In this document: piece by piece, positions 17,284 to 26,564 of the stretch
Numbering within the stretch: position 1 is the stretch's first letter
Layout of the letters: each line of letters starts with the position of its first letter
Source of the DNA: AP-15 sp963732095
Lineage (GTDB): Bacteria > Pseudomonadota > Alphaproteobacteria > ATCC43930 > CGMCC-115725
Assembly: GCA_963732095.1 (NCBI GenBank)
Contig: CAVSZA010000048.1
Location: forward strand, 186,001 to 250,000
Direction: 5' to 3'
DNA length: 64,000 nucleotides
Made by a program: the position numbers and the translations under genes
The notes under the pieces: model-generated
Seen by the model: only the letters and a program-made list of their open reading frames with translations
What the model was told of the DNA's origin: nothing
Databases searched by the model: none

Positions 17284-18819
17284 ATGTTCGATCCCGATCC
17301 GCTTGCGGCGGCCGAGCGCATCGGCGTCATCGATCTCGGCTCGAACTCGCTGCGCCTCGTCGTGTTCGAGCGGCTCGGGGCCGCGGTATTCCCGCTCTTC
17401 AATGAGAAGGTCATGTGCGGCCTCGGGCGCGGCATCTCCTCCACCGGCCGCTTGAACCCGGAAGGGGTCGCCCTGGCGCTGGTCAATCTGCGCCGCTTCG
17501 TCGCTTTCGCCCGCGCCATTGCCGTAGATCATCTCGCGGTGCTGGCAACTGCCGCCGTGCGCGACGCTAGCGATGGAGAGGCTTTTGCCGCTGAGGTCGA
17601 ACGCCAGTGCCGCGTGCAGGTCAAGATAATCGACGGGGCGGAGGAGGCGCGGCTCTCCGCGGCCGGAGTGCTCGCCGGGATTCCGGATGCGGATGGAATT
17701 GTCGCCGACCTCGGCGGCGGCAGTGTGGAGCTGGTTCGTGTTGGACCCGGGACACTGTCGAGCGGCGGTACCGGTCAAATTGGCGAGGGCGTCAGTCTTC
17801 CGCTCGGCCCCCTTCGCCTGGCCGAATTCGGCGATCGCGGGAGAGGTTTATCCGAATCGGTCGAACGGGTGCTCGCCGGTGTTCCGGTTTTGCGCGCGGC
17901 GGCCGGAAGGAGGTTGTATTTGGTCGGCGGAGCAGCGCGCGCCATCGCCCGGCTACATATGGAGCACACGCAATATCCGCTTCACATCATTCACCGGTAC
18001 ACGATTTCCCGAAGGGAGGCCGAAGGTTTCCTCGACATCATCGGCCGGCAGTCTCGCAAATCGCTCGAGAGAATCACTGCGGTCTCGCGCCGGCGTCTCG
18101 ACGTAGTGCCGCTTGCGGCATTAGTCCTGCGCAAGCTGATAACCTTCGCGGGACCGCAAAGCGTCGTCTTTTCCGCTCTTGGGCTGCGGGAAGGCTATGC
18201 ATATGGGCTCATTCCCGCAGAGGAGCGGATCCCGGATCCGCTGATCGCGGGATATATGGTCGTCGGCCGGCGCCAGAGTCGGTTTCATCTCGACGGCGAT
18301 CTGCTGCAGCAATGGACGTTGCCGCTCTTTGGCGACTTCTCGGACGCGGTTCGACGCCGTCATAGGGCCGCATGCTGGCTCAGCGATCTGGCGTGGAGCG
18401 AACACCCCGATTACCGCGCCAAGCAGGCCTTCATCCGAAGCTTGACGCTGCCGTTTGCCGGCAGCACCCATCCGGATCGGGTTTTCGTCGCGACGGCCTT
18501 GCATGCCCGCTACGGCGGCTCGGCTGAGGACCGGGTGAAAGAGCCAACTCAGCGGCTGCTCGACGAGGGCGCGACGCGCGAGGCGCGGACGCTCGGTCTC
18601 GCGCTGCGTCTCGCCTACACGTTGTGCGCCGGTTCCATAGAACTTCTGGCCGAGCTCGGGCTCGACCGCTCGGGCAGCACTCTGACGCTCGATGTGCCGT
18701 CGGAGAGCAGCCTGTTTGTCGGAGAAACGGTCCAGCGCCGCCTCGATGCCGTCGCCCGCTCGTTGAGCCTTAACCCGGTGATCAGACACCGCGAGACGAA
18801 TGTGGCGGCCCGAGCATAA
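17284..18819 (+). CDS. ppx: Exopolyphosphatase / GppA-type phosphatase
   Basis: The 511-residue protein belongs to the ASKHA-fold Ppx/GppA family. The first phosphate loop is GVIDLGSNSLRLVVFERLG, the second is VADLGGGSVELVRVG, and VLATAAVRDASDGEAF lies between them. The C-terminal region (about 320-510) resembles the HD-like helical domain of longer Ppx proteins. It hydrolyses terminal phosphates from polyphosphate, and family members may also act on pppGpp. The ATG at 17284 lies five bases after the ppk stop. A TTG at 17266 would overlap ppk and adds nothing conserved. Confidence 0.93.
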   Translation: MFDPDPLAAAERIGVIDLGSNSLRLVVFERLGAAVFPLFNEKVMCGLGRGISSTGRLNPEGVALALVNLRRFVAFARAIAVDHLAVLATAAVRDASDGEAFAAEVERQCRVQVKIIDGAEEARLSAAGVLAGIPDADGIVADLGGGSVELVRVGPGTLSSGGTGQIGEGVSLPLGPLRLAEFGDRGRGLSESVERVLAGVPVLRAAAGRRLYLVGGAARAIARLHMEHTQYPLHIIHRYTISRREAEGFLDIIGRQSRKSLERITAVSRRRLDVVPLAALVLRKLITFAGPQSVVFSALGLREGYAYGLIPAEERIPDPLIAGYMVVGRRQSRFHLDGDLLQQWTLPLFGDFSDAVRRRHRAACWLSDLAWSEHPDYRAKQAFIRSLTLPFAGSTHPDRVFVATALHARYGGSAEDRVKEPTQRLLDEGATREARTLGLALRLAYTLCAGSIELLAELGLDRSGSTLTLDVPSESSLFVGETVQRRLDAVARSLSLNPVIRHRETNVAARA

Positions 18820-18848
18820 CGCGGCAGGCGACCGCGGATTGGTTTGAC

Positions 18849-19979
18849 ATGACAGGCAATCCCGCCGACCGCGCGGGCGCCATTCTCGAGATCGATCTCG
18901 CAGGTATAGCGGCGAATTGGCGCCTCTTGGCGCGGCGGGTTGAACCGGCGGAATGTGCGGCCGTGGTCAAGGCCAATGCCTACGGCTTGGGCGCCCCACA
19001 GGTGGCGCCCGTCTTGGCTGCGGCGGGATGCCGGCAATTTTTCGTCGCCACCATCGATGAAGGAATCGCGCTCCGTAGAGTATTGCCCGAATCGGCCGAG
19101 ATTGCTGTTTTGAACGGGCTGCTGCCCGGCTGTGCGAATGATCTTCTCGAATTCCGCCTCGTCCCGGTCCTCAATGATCCCGGGCAGATCGCCGACTGGC
19201 GATCCGCCGCCTCGCGGCACGGGGAAGAGCCGGCGATCCTGCATGTCGACACGGGTATGGCCCGTCTCGGCTTGACCCTCCGAGAGTTCGATCGGCTCGC
19301 CGAGGAGTCGTGCCAGCCCGATCCCATTCGATGGCGGGCCCTCATCAGCCATCTCGCCTGTTCGGACGAACCAGAGCATCCGCTCAATCACCTCCAACTC
19401 GAGCGCTTTGCTACTGCGCGACGGCGTCTCCTCCACCTGCCGGCCAGCCTCGCCGCGTCATCCGGCATCTTCCTCGGGCCTGAGTTTCGCTTCGATTTCG
19501 CACGTCCCGGTGCCGCCCTCTACGGCCTCAATCCGCAGCCCGGCAATCCCAACCCGATGCGCCAGATCGTCCGGCTGAAGGGCAGAATTCTGCAGATACG
19601 CGAAGTTGACCGGGGTGAGACCGTTGGTTACGGTGCGACGCATGTCATGGCCGCACCGGGACGCCTCGCAACCGTCGCGGTGGGCTATGCGGACGGCTGG
19701 CTCCGTTCGGTGAGCCAGCGTGGCTCGGGCCGCGCCGGCGGCAAGCGAGTACCGCTTCTCGGTCGCGTTTCGATGGATCTCACAGTTTTCGACGTATCCG
19801 ACGTCGACCCTGTGCTCGCGCGGCCCGGTGGGTTCATCGAGTTGTTGCACGAGGATTACGGCGTTGATGCCGCCGCCGCCGATGCCGGCACGATCGGTTA
19901 CGAGATCCTGACTGCCCTCGGCCGCCGATACCACAGGGTCTATTGCGGCGCCCCGGCGGCAATGCTGAGCCAATGCTGA
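18849..19979 (+). CDS. alr: Alanine racemase
   Basis: The 376-residue fold type III PLP enzyme interconverts L- and D-alanine for peptidoglycan. The PLP lysine is K41 in CAAVVKANAYGLGAPQV, and GYGATHVMAAPGRLATVAVG contains the second catalytic Tyr region. VGYADGW, LLGRVSMDLTVFDVSD and GYEILTALGRRYHRVY complete the family pattern. An ATG for the downstream permease begins inside the last codons, so the two genes overlap by seven bases. Confidence 0.96.
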   Translation: MTGNPADRAGAILEIDLAGIAANWRLLARRVEPAECAAVVKANAYGLGAPQVAPVLAAAGCRQFFVATIDEGIALRRVLPESAEIAVLNGLLPGCANDLLEFRLVPVLNDPGQIADWRSAASRHGEEPAILHVDTGMARLGLTLREFDRLAEESCQPDPIRWRALISHLACSDEPEHPLNHLQLERFATARRRLLHLPASLAASSGIFLGPEFRFDFARPGAALYGLNPQPGNPNPMRQIVRLKGRILQIREVDRGETVGYGATHVMAAPGRLATVAVGYADGWLRSVSQRGSGRAGGKRVPLLGRVSMDLTVFDVSDVDPVLARPGGFIELLHEDYGVDAAAADAGTIGYEILTALGRRYHRVYCGAPAAMLSQC

Positions 19980-20749
19980 GGTTTCTCGCCGCGATTGGGG
20001 CGGCCTTTCTCACCTTTCTCGCGACCACCGGCCGACTCGCCCTGTTCGCGGGCACTTCCCTCGCGACCGCGTTTACGCCGCCCTTCTATCCCGGCGTCAT
20101 CCTGCGCCAGATGGTCTCTATCGGATATTTCTCGCTGCCGGTCGTCGGGCTGACCGCAGTCTTTACCGGGATGGTGCTGGCACTCCAATCCTACACCGGC
20201 TTCAGCCAATTCTCCGCGGAAGGGGCGGTGGCGACGGTCGTGGTACTGTCAGTGACCCGGGAACTCGGCCCCGTCATCAGCGGGCTTATGGTGGCTGGCC
20301 GCGTCGGGGCCGCAATCGCGGCGGAGATCGGTACGATGCGCGTCACGGATCAGATCGACGCGCTCACCACGCTGTCTACCGACCCGCTGCGCTACCTGGT
20401 GCTTCCACGCCTGCTCGCCGGGGTAATCACCCTTCCGATGCTGGTCCTGGTCGCCGACATAATCGGCGTTTTCGGCGGCTATCTCGTTGCCGTATATAAG
20501 CTAGGCTTCAATCCCCAGGCTTATCTCAGTGGGACGTGGCAACACCTCGAGACCATCGATCTCGTCTCGGGTCTCGTCAAGGCGGCGGTATTCGGCTTTA
20601 TCGTTGCACTGATGGGCTGTTATCAGGGCTACCACTCGCGCGGCGGAGCCCAGGGTGTCGGACGGGCCACCACCCATGCCGTTGTCTCCGCCTCGATTCT
20701 GATCCTTCTCGTAGATTACCTGATAACCGCAGCCTTTTTCAGCCGATGA
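19973..20749 (+). CDS. mlaE: MlaE-type ABC transporter permease
   Basis: The 258-residue inner-membrane permease starts MLRFLAAIGAAFLTFLATTG. It has five to six hydrophobic segments and the MlaE signatures TGMVLALQSYTGFSQF, SVTRELGPVISGLMVAGRVGAAIAAEIGTM and RVTDQIDAL. In the Mla pathway MlaE pairs with the ATPase MlaF and the MCE protein MlaD to move phospholipids between inner and outer membranes. The mlaF start overlaps its stop as ATGA. No mlaD lies next to it, and radA follows instead. The upstream overlap with alr is seven bases. Confidence 0.92.
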   Translation: MLRFLAAIGAAFLTFLATTGRLALFAGTSLATAFTPPFYPGVILRQMVSIGYFSLPVVGLTAVFTGMVLALQSYTGFSQFSAEGAVATVVVLSVTRELGPVISGLMVAGRVGAAIAAEIGTMRVTDQIDALTTLSTDPLRYLVLPRLLAGVITLPMLVLVADIIGVFGGYLVAVYKLGFNPQAYLSGTWQHLETIDLVSGLVKAAVFGFIVALMGCYQGYHSRGGAQGVGRATTHAVVSASILILLVDYLITAAFFSR

Positions 20750-21531
20750 CCAATACTCACTCAGCGCCGAAGATCTCTGTCCGCGGGCTGCGCAAGTCGT
20801 TCGGTCGTAAACAGGTGCTGGACGGCCTCGATATCGATTGCGGCAGTGGCGAAAGCCTTGTCATCATCGGCGGTTCGGGCACCGGTAAATCGGTTTTGGT
20901 CAAGTGCATTCTCGGCCTGCTCGATCCCGAAGCGGGATCGATCCGCATCGACGGCGCCGAGACGGTCGGATTGCCGCGCGGCGCCCGTGAACAGCTGATG
21001 CAGAAATTCGGCATGCTCTTCCAGGGCAGCGCCCTGTTCAATTCGCTCAGCGTATGGGAGAATGTCGCGTTCGGTCTGGTTCGAGGACGCGGCACGGCGC
21101 GGCCGGCGGCCAAAGAGATCGCGCTCGCCAAGCTCGCGTCTGTCGGGCTCGGGCCGGAAGTCTCGCTGCTGCGCACGGCCGAACTTTCCGGTGGAATGCA
21201 AAAGCGCGTTGCGTTGGCGCGCGCGATCGCGGCAGAGCCGGAAATTGTGTTTTTCGACGAGCCGACCACTGGCCTCGATCCGATCATGGCGGATGTGATC
21301 AATGATCTCATCGTCAAATGCGTGCGCGAGGTCGGCACGACCGCGGTGTCGATCACCCACGACATGGTCAGCGCCCGCAAGATCGCCGACCGCATCGCCA
21401 TGCTGCACGGCGGGCGCATCGTCTGGCACGGGCCGACCGCCGAGATCGACCATTCCGGCAACCCTTATGTCGACCAGTTCATCAATGGCCGCGCCGACGG
21501 GCCCATCAAGATGCAGGTCCGGGCGGCATGA
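20746..21531 (+). CDS. mlaF: MlaF-type ABC transporter ATP-binding protein
   Basis: The 261-residue ATPase has Walker A GGSGTGKSVL, an ABC signature LSGGMQKRVALARAIA, Walker B EIVFFDEPTTGLDPI and the switch His in SITHDM. The signature with GGMQKR is typical of the lipid-transporting MlaF/Ttg2A group. It powers the adjacent permease MlaE. The ATG at 20746 overlaps the mlaE stop by four bases. An in-frame extension upstream inside mlaE is only a shadow. There is no MCE-domain partner in the window, so one encoded elsewhere must complete the transporter. Confidence 0.93.
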   Translation: MTNTHSAPKISVRGLRKSFGRKQVLDGLDIDCGSGESLVIIGGSGTGKSVLVKCILGLLDPEAGSIRIDGAETVGLPRGAREQLMQKFGMLFQGSALFNSLSVWENVAFGLVRGRGTARPAAKEIALAKLASVGLGPEVSLLRTAELSGGMQKRVALARAIAAEPEIVFFDEPTTGLDPIMADVINDLIVKCVREVGTTAVSITHDMVSARKIADRIAMLHGGRIVWHGPTAEIDHSGNPYVDQFINGRADGPIKMQVRAA

Positions 21532-21561
21532 GGCGTTCGATGCCTCGTTGGGATTGAGCGG

Positions 21562-23067
21562 ATGCCGCGACCGCAGGCGCGTTTTGTTTGCCAGCAATGC
21601 GGTTCGGTCCATGCCAAATGGACCGGTCGGTGCGAGGGTTGCGGCGCCTGGAACAGCATGATCGAAGAGTTGCCGCGGGAGGCGCCGCCACAGGGGCTCT
21701 CCCAGGGGCTGTCGAAGGACCGCCGCGGCGGGCGTCCGCTCGGCTTTGTCGGCCTGACCGGGCCGAGCATGCTGCCGCCCCGCCTGCGAACCGGCATTGC
21801 CGAACTCGACCGCGTCTGTGGCGGCGGGTTTGTTCCGGGCTCGGCGATCCTGGTTGGCGGGGATCCGGGGATCGGAAAATCGACCTTGCTGCTGCAGGCC
21901 GCGGCGGCGATGGCGCCGCCTCCGGGGAGGCCCGACGCAGCGCCGCCGTGTGCCGCCTATATCACCGGCGAGGAGGCGATCGATCAGGTTCGGCTGCGTG
22001 CCGAGCGGCTTGGTGTCGCCGAGAGCCCGGTGTTGCTGGCCGCCGCCAGCAGCGTGCGCGACATCGTTGCTTCGCTCGACCGGGACGACGCGCCCGGTCT
22101 GGTGGTCGTCGATTCGATCCAGACCATGTATCTCGACACCTTGGACAGCGCTCCCGGTACGGTGAGCCAAGTGCGCGGGGCGGCGCAGGAGCTGATACGC
22201 CTCGCGAAACGGCGTGGCTTTGTGCTGATCCTGGTCGGCCATGTGACAAAGGAGGGTGTGATCGCCGGTCCACGGGTGCTTGAGCACATGGTCGATACGG
22301 TGCTTTATTTCGAAGGCGAGCGCGGTCATCAGTTTCGCATCCTACGCGCTGTCAAGAACCGCTTTGGCGCGACCGACGAGATCGGCGTATTCGAGATGAG
22401 CGATCGCGGGCTGGCCGAAGTCCCGAACCCGTCGGCCTTGTTCCTCGCCGGGCGCGGAATGCCTGACGGTGATTCGGAAATAGACGAACCGGCCGGCTTC
22501 AACGCTGGGCAGCTCAGCGGCTCGGCTGTGTTCGCGGGCATCGAGGGGACACGGCCGGTGCTCGTCGAGGTCCAGGCGCTGATTGCCCCGGCCCTACTCG
22601 GCACGCCGCGACGCGCCGTGGTCGGCTGGGACGGGACCCGGCTCGCCATGATCATTGCCGTTCTCGATGCCCGCTGTGGCCTATCGGTCGGGGCCAACGA
22701 CATTTACCTGAATGTCGCCGGGGGGCTGCGGATCGTCGAGCCGGCCGCGGATCTCGCGGTCGCCGCCGCGCTCGTTTCGGCACTGACCGAGGCGCCGGTA
22801 CCTGCCGATACCGTGGTCTTTGGCGAAATCGCCCTCTCGGGCGATGTGCGTCCGGTCGGCCACACCGAGGCGCGCCTCAAGGAGGCCGGCAAGCTCGGCT
22901 TTGGCACAGCCTGGATGCCACTCCACCGGAGCCCTGGCGCCGGGCGATCGCGCGCCACCGAAACCGGGCTGAAGACCATGGCGATCGGACATTTGAGCGA
23001 GCTGGTTACCCGACTGTCTGCTCGGCACGCGCCTCGCCGGCGAAGCGTGAGAGAGATCGCCCAGTGA
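21562..23067 (+). CDS. radA: DNA repair protein RadA/Sms
   Basis: The 501-residue RecA-like ATPase helps branch migration in recombination. The zinc finger is C10-x2-C13-x10-C24-x2-C27 (FVCQQCGSVHAKWTGRC). The Walker A is GGDPGIGKST at residues 99-108, and the RadA-specific KNRFG motif is at residues 265-269. The C-terminal Lon-like domain has GDVRPVGHTEARLKEAGKLGF. A GTGA overlap links its stop to the cvpA start. Confidence 0.96.
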   Translation: MPRPQARFVCQQCGSVHAKWTGRCEGCGAWNSMIEELPREAPPQGLSQGLSKDRRGGRPLGFVGLTGPSMLPPRLRTGIAELDRVCGGGFVPGSAILVGGDPGIGKSTLLLQAAAAMAPPPGRPDAAPPCAAYITGEEAIDQVRLRAERLGVAESPVLLAAASSVRDIVASLDRDDAPGLVVVDSIQTMYLDTLDSAPGTVSQVRGAAQELIRLAKRRGFVLILVGHVTKEGVIAGPRVLEHMVDTVLYFEGERGHQFRILRAVKNRFGATDEIGVFEMSDRGLAEVPNPSALFLAGRGMPDGDSEIDEPAGFNAGQLSGSAVFAGIEGTRPVLVEVQALIAPALLGTPRRAVVGWDGTRLAMIIAVLDARCGLSVGANDIYLNVAGGLRIVEPAADLAVAAALVSALTEAPVPADTVVFGEIALSGDVRPVGHTEARLKEAGKLGFGTAWMPLHRSPGAGRSRATETGLKTMAIGHLSELVTRLSARHAPRRRSVREIAQ

Positions 23068-23729
23068 ATGCCCTCGACCTCGCAATCATCGCGATTATCG
23101 CGCTCTCGGCGATCTTCGCTTTCGCCCGTGGTTTTGTGCGCGAGGCGCTGTCGATCATCGCCTGGGTCGGTGCCGCGGCGATCACCCTTTACGGGTTCAA
23201 CAGCGTTTACGCATTCGCGGTGCGGCTGGTGACGACGCCGCTCCTCGCGGACCTGATCGCCGGGGCCGGACTGTTCGTGATCAGCCTGATCGTGCTGACC
23301 ATCATAACCGGTTACGTTGCGCGCTTCGCCAATTCGGGCGCCCTGTCGCCGATCAACCGGACGCTCGGTTTGATTTTCGGGTTGGCCCGCGGGGTCGTGC
23401 TCGTCTGCCTCGCCTATCTGGTGGTCGATATCAGCCTGCCGCAGAACGATCGGCCGCCCTGGATCAAAGAGGCAAAGAGCGAACGGTTCCTCGCGAAAGG
23501 GGCGGATTTGCTGCGGACCGCGTTGCCCGATTCGCTCCAGGTGAAGAGCGCCGGTGTCGCCGATGACACCCACCGAGCATTCGAGCGGGCGCAAGAGGCG
23601 CAAAAAGCCATGCGCGCCTATTCGAGCCCCGCCACACCTTCCACCGCGAAACCCGGCCAGGAAGCGGCGCCGAGCTACAAGCCCGGTGACCGTAGCGATA
23701 TGGATCGGCTGATCAAGAACACGCGATAG
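23064..23729 (+). CDS. cvpA: CvpA family membrane protein
   Basis: The 221-residue protein has four predicted membrane segments in the first 160 residues, starting NALDLAIIAIIALSAIFAFARGFVREALSIIAWVGA. The FARGFVREAL element is the CvpA landmark. The C-terminal 60 residues are polar and low in structure. CvpA is linked to colicin V production and envelope homeostasis in E. coli, and its biochemical role is not settled. The order cvpA-purF is conserved widely and is kept here. The start is GTG, overlapping the radA stop by four bases. Confidence 0.87.
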   Translation: MNALDLAIIAIIALSAIFAFARGFVREALSIIAWVGAAAITLYGFNSVYAFAVRLVTTPLLADLIAGAGLFVISLIVLTIITGYVARFANSGALSPINRTLGLIFGLARGVVLVCLAYLVVDISLPQNDRPPWIKEAKSERFLAKGADLLRTALPDSLQVKSAGVADDTHRAFERAQEAQKAMRAYSSPATPSTAKPGQEAAPSYKPGDRSDMDRLIKNTR

Positions 23730-23804
23730 CAGGTGTGCGCAGGCCCGACTCGTATTTCCTTTATGAAGGAATTATGTAGCGGGTTCCGAGACCAGGATCG
23801 CGGG

Positions 23805-25247
23805 ATGCCCCTGGACACCGATCATTTCCACGAAGAATGCGGCGTATTCGGGGTCTATGGCCACCCCGATGCCGCGGCGCTCGCGGCGCTCGGGATGCAC
23901 GCACTCCAACATCGCGGTCAGGAAGCTGCCGGAATCGTCGCCTATGACGGCGAGCAGTTCAACGCACATCGTGGACAAGGCCTCGTCAGCGACAATTTCA
24001 GCTCCAAGGAGGTGATTGAACGCCTGCGCGGCAGTGCCGCTATCGGCCATGTACGCTATGCGACGACCGGTGAGGTCGCGCTGCGCAACGTGCAGCCCTT
24101 GTTCGCCGATTTCGAGTTCGGCGGGCTGGCCATCTGCCACAACGGCAATCTGACGAACTCTTATCAGCTGCGGCGCCAGCTGGTGCGGCGCGGCAGCCTG
24201 TTCCAGTCGACGAGCGACACCGAGGTCATCGTCCATCTGATTGCGACGAGCCTCAAGGACACCGTCGTCGACCGGCTGACCGATGCATTGCGGCAGGTCC
24301 AGGGCGCCTATTCCCTGGTGGCGCTTTCGCAGAATGAGGTCATCGGAGTGCGCGACCCGCTCGGCGTGCGGCCGCTGGTCCTGGGGCGGCTCGGCCCGTC
24401 CTGGATCCTGACTTCGGAAACCTGCGCGCTCGACATTATCGGCGCCGAGTTCGAGCGCGACATCGAACCCGGAGAGATCGTCATTATCGGGGCAGGCGGC
24501 CTGCGCAGCGTGATGCCGTTCGAGCACCGCGACAGCCGCTTCTGCGTGTTCGAGCACATTTACTTCGCCCGGCCCGACAGCGTCGTCGAAGGGACCAGCG
24601 TCTATGAGGCGCGCAAGCGGATCGGCAGAGAGCTCGCCCGCGAAAGCCATGTCGACGCGGACATCGTCGTCCCGGTCCCGGATTCCGGCGTGCCGGCGGC
24701 TATCGGTTATGCTCAGGAATCAGGATTGCCTTTCGAGCTCGGGATCATCCGCAACCACTATGTCGGGCGGACCTTCATCGAGCCGACCGATCAGATCCGC
24801 CACTTGGGCGTGCGCCTCAAGCACAATGCGAGCCGAGCGAACCTGAAGGGCAAGCGGGTCATTCTCGTCGACGACTCGATCGTGCGCGGCACGACCTCGA
24901 TCAAGATCGTGGAGATGGTGCGGCGCGCCGGGGCCGCGGCTGTCCATATGCGCATCTCGAGCCCGCCGACGACCCACCCCTGCTTTTATGGAATTGCCAC
25001 GCCGGAGCGCGATGAGTTGCTCGCGGCGCGCTTCGATATCGCCGGGATGTCCAAGCTCATTGGTGTCGACAGTCTCGCCTTCCTGTCGATAGATGGGCTC
25101 TACCGAGCGATGGGAGAATCCCGGCGCGATCGCCTCATGCCGCGTTTCTGCGACGCCTGCTTTACCGGCGACTATCCAATCCCGCCGACCGACGCCGATA
25201 ATGGGAAGGTTTCGGTGCAGCTTTCGCTGCTCGCTGCACCCCCTTGA
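23805..25247 (+). CDS. purF: Amidophosphoribosyltransferase PurF
   Basis: The 480-residue enzyme commits PRPP to purine synthesis. The catalytic Cys is residue 12 from ATG 23805 (FHEECGVFGVYGH), behind a short propeptide normally removed by processing. The Ntn glutaminase domain shows LQHRGQEAAGIV and CHNGNLTNSYQLR. The phosphoribosyltransferase domain shows the PRPP loop VILVDDSIVRGTTS and the DSGVPAAIGYAQESG region. An in-frame ATG 72 bases upstream would place extra, unconserved residues before the Cys. The C terminus has RFCDACFTGDYPI, where some homologues bind an Fe-S cluster, but I see too few Cys to assert one. Confidence 0.96.
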   Translation: MPLDTDHFHEECGVFGVYGHPDAAALAALGMHALQHRGQEAAGIVAYDGEQFNAHRGQGLVSDNFSSKEVIERLRGSAAIGHVRYATTGEVALRNVQPLFADFEFGGLAICHNGNLTNSYQLRRQLVRRGSLFQSTSDTEVIVHLIATSLKDTVVDRLTDALRQVQGAYSLVALSQNEVIGVRDPLGVRPLVLGRLGPSWILTSETCALDIIGAEFERDIEPGEIVIIGAGGLRSVMPFEHRDSRFCVFEHIYFARPDSVVEGTSVYEARKRIGRELARESHVDADIVVPVPDSGVPAAIGYAQESGLPFELGIIRNHYVGRTFIEPTDQIRHLGVRLKHNASRANLKGKRVILVDDSIVRGTTSIKIVEMVRRAGAAAVHMRISSPPTTHPCFYGIATPERDELLAARFDIAGMSKLIGVDSLAFLSIDGLYRAMGESRRDRLMPRFCDACFTGDYPIPPTDADNGKVSVQLSLLAAPP

Positions 25248-25256
25248 ACTTTTCTG

Positions 25257-26564
25257 ATGAGTACCCCCAGCCTCGGCTCAGCGCGCCCACTGCCGCTTTA
25301 TCGGGTAATTCTTGCGGCATCGATCGGCAATACGCTCGAATGGTTTGATTTTCTGATTTACGGCTATTTCGCCGTAACGATCGCAAAACTGTTCTTTCCA
25401 ACTGACAACGAGACGGTCTCGTTGTTGCTGACGCTCGGCACGTTCGGCGCCTCCTACCTGGTGCGGCCGCTCGGGGCGATCGTCATCGGCGCCTTTACCG
25501 ACAGCGCCGGCCGCAAGGCCGGACTGACCCTGTCGATCCTGCTGATGATGATCGGCACGACAATGACCGCGGTGACGCCGACCTATGCGACTATCGGCAT
25601 TGCCGCACCGATCCTTATTCTGTTCGCGCGCCTCTTGCAGGGCTTTTCGGTGGGTGGCGAGTTCGGCAGCGCCGTCGCGTTTGTCGTCGAGCAATCCAAA
25701 GCGCGCAAGGGGTTTGCGGCCAGCTGGCAATGGGCCAGCCAAGGCGTAACGGCGCTGCTGGCATCGGCTTTCGGGGTTTTGCTGACCGGTGTCTTGCCGC
25801 CGGATCAGCTGCTGAATTGGGGCTGGCGGGTGCCGTTCTTCTTCGGTCTATTGATCGGGCCGGTCGGTCTCTACATCCGGCGCCGCATGATCGAGACGCC
25901 GGAATTTACTGCTGTCAAGCCGACCGGCACGCCTGTGCGCGACCTTCTCCAGCGCTACCCCGGCCGGGTGCTGCTGGCGCTCGGCGCTTCGATTATCTCG
26001 AACAGCTCAAATTACTTGATCCTTTATATCCCGACCTATGCGGTCAAGCAGCTCGGCCTGCCGCAGCCTATTGGTTTCACGGCGACAATGATCGGCGCAG
26101 CGATCCTCGCCGCCGTGTCGCCGCTGTCCGGCCATTGGTCCGACAAGGTCGGCCGCTCAGGCATCATGCTGGCGATGGCCTGGCTGTTCCTGATCACGGC
26201 CTACCCGGTCTTCTATTTCATGGTGGCCTATCCCTCGCTGGCGACTGCGATCTTCGCCGCCAGCTGGCTTAGCCTCGTCAAAGCCGGCTACAGCGGCGTG
26301 CTGCCCTCCTTGATGTCCGAGCTGTTCCCGACCGAGACGCGCGGCGTCGGCGTGTCGCTCAGCTACAGCATCTCGGTGACGATCTTCGGCGGCTTTGCGC
26401 CGTTCGTCGCGACTTGGCTGATCGCCGTTACTGGGGACAGCCTGTCGCCGAGCTTTTATCTGATGTTCACCGCCGGCCTCAGCATCATCGCGTTGATGGT
26501 GGTGCGCCAATGGGAGGTCCGGGGGGAGCTTCGACGGCCCGCAACGGCCGCCGAGGCGACCTGA
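25257..26564 (+). CDS. MFS transporter, metabolite:H+ symporter (MHS) type
   Basis: The 435-residue carrier has twelve hydrophobic segments. The opening RVILAASIGNTLEWFDFLIYG is the MHS-group signature (ProP, KgtP, CitA relatives). The loop 2-3 motif is GAFTDSAGRKAGLT, and the family RLLQGFSVGGEFGSAVAFVVE segment also appears. Such proteins import small organic acids or betaines with protons, and the substrate cannot be read from sequence. It sits between purF and an SDR with a one-base overlap to the latter, so the SDR may act on or near the imported compound. Confidence 0.88.
   Translation: MSTPSLGSARPLPLYRVILAASIGNTLEWFDFLIYGYFAVTIAKLFFPTDNETVSLLLTLGTFGASYLVRPLGAIVIGAFTDSAGRKAGLTLSILLMMIGTTMTAVTPTYATIGIAAPILILFARLLQGFSVGGEFGSAVAFVVEQSKARKGFAASWQWASQGVTALLASAFGVLLTGVLPPDQLLNWGWRVPFFFGLLIGPVGLYIRRRMIETPEFTAVKPTGTPVRDLLQRYPGRVLLALGASIISNSSNYLILYIPTYAVKQLGLPQPIGFTATMIGAAILAAVSPLSGHWSDKVGRSGIMLAMAWLFLITAYPVFYFMVAYPSLATAIFAASWLSLVKAGYSGVLPSLMSELFPTETRGVGVSLSYSISVTIFGGFAPFVATWLIAVTGDSLSPSFYLMFTAGLSIIALMVVRQWEVRGELRRPATAAEAT

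Noticed and set aside
20761..22329. A 522-codon open frame on the minus strand across mlaF and radA
   Set aside because: It is antisense to two well-supported genes, has no protein-family features, and reflects the high GC of the opposite frames.
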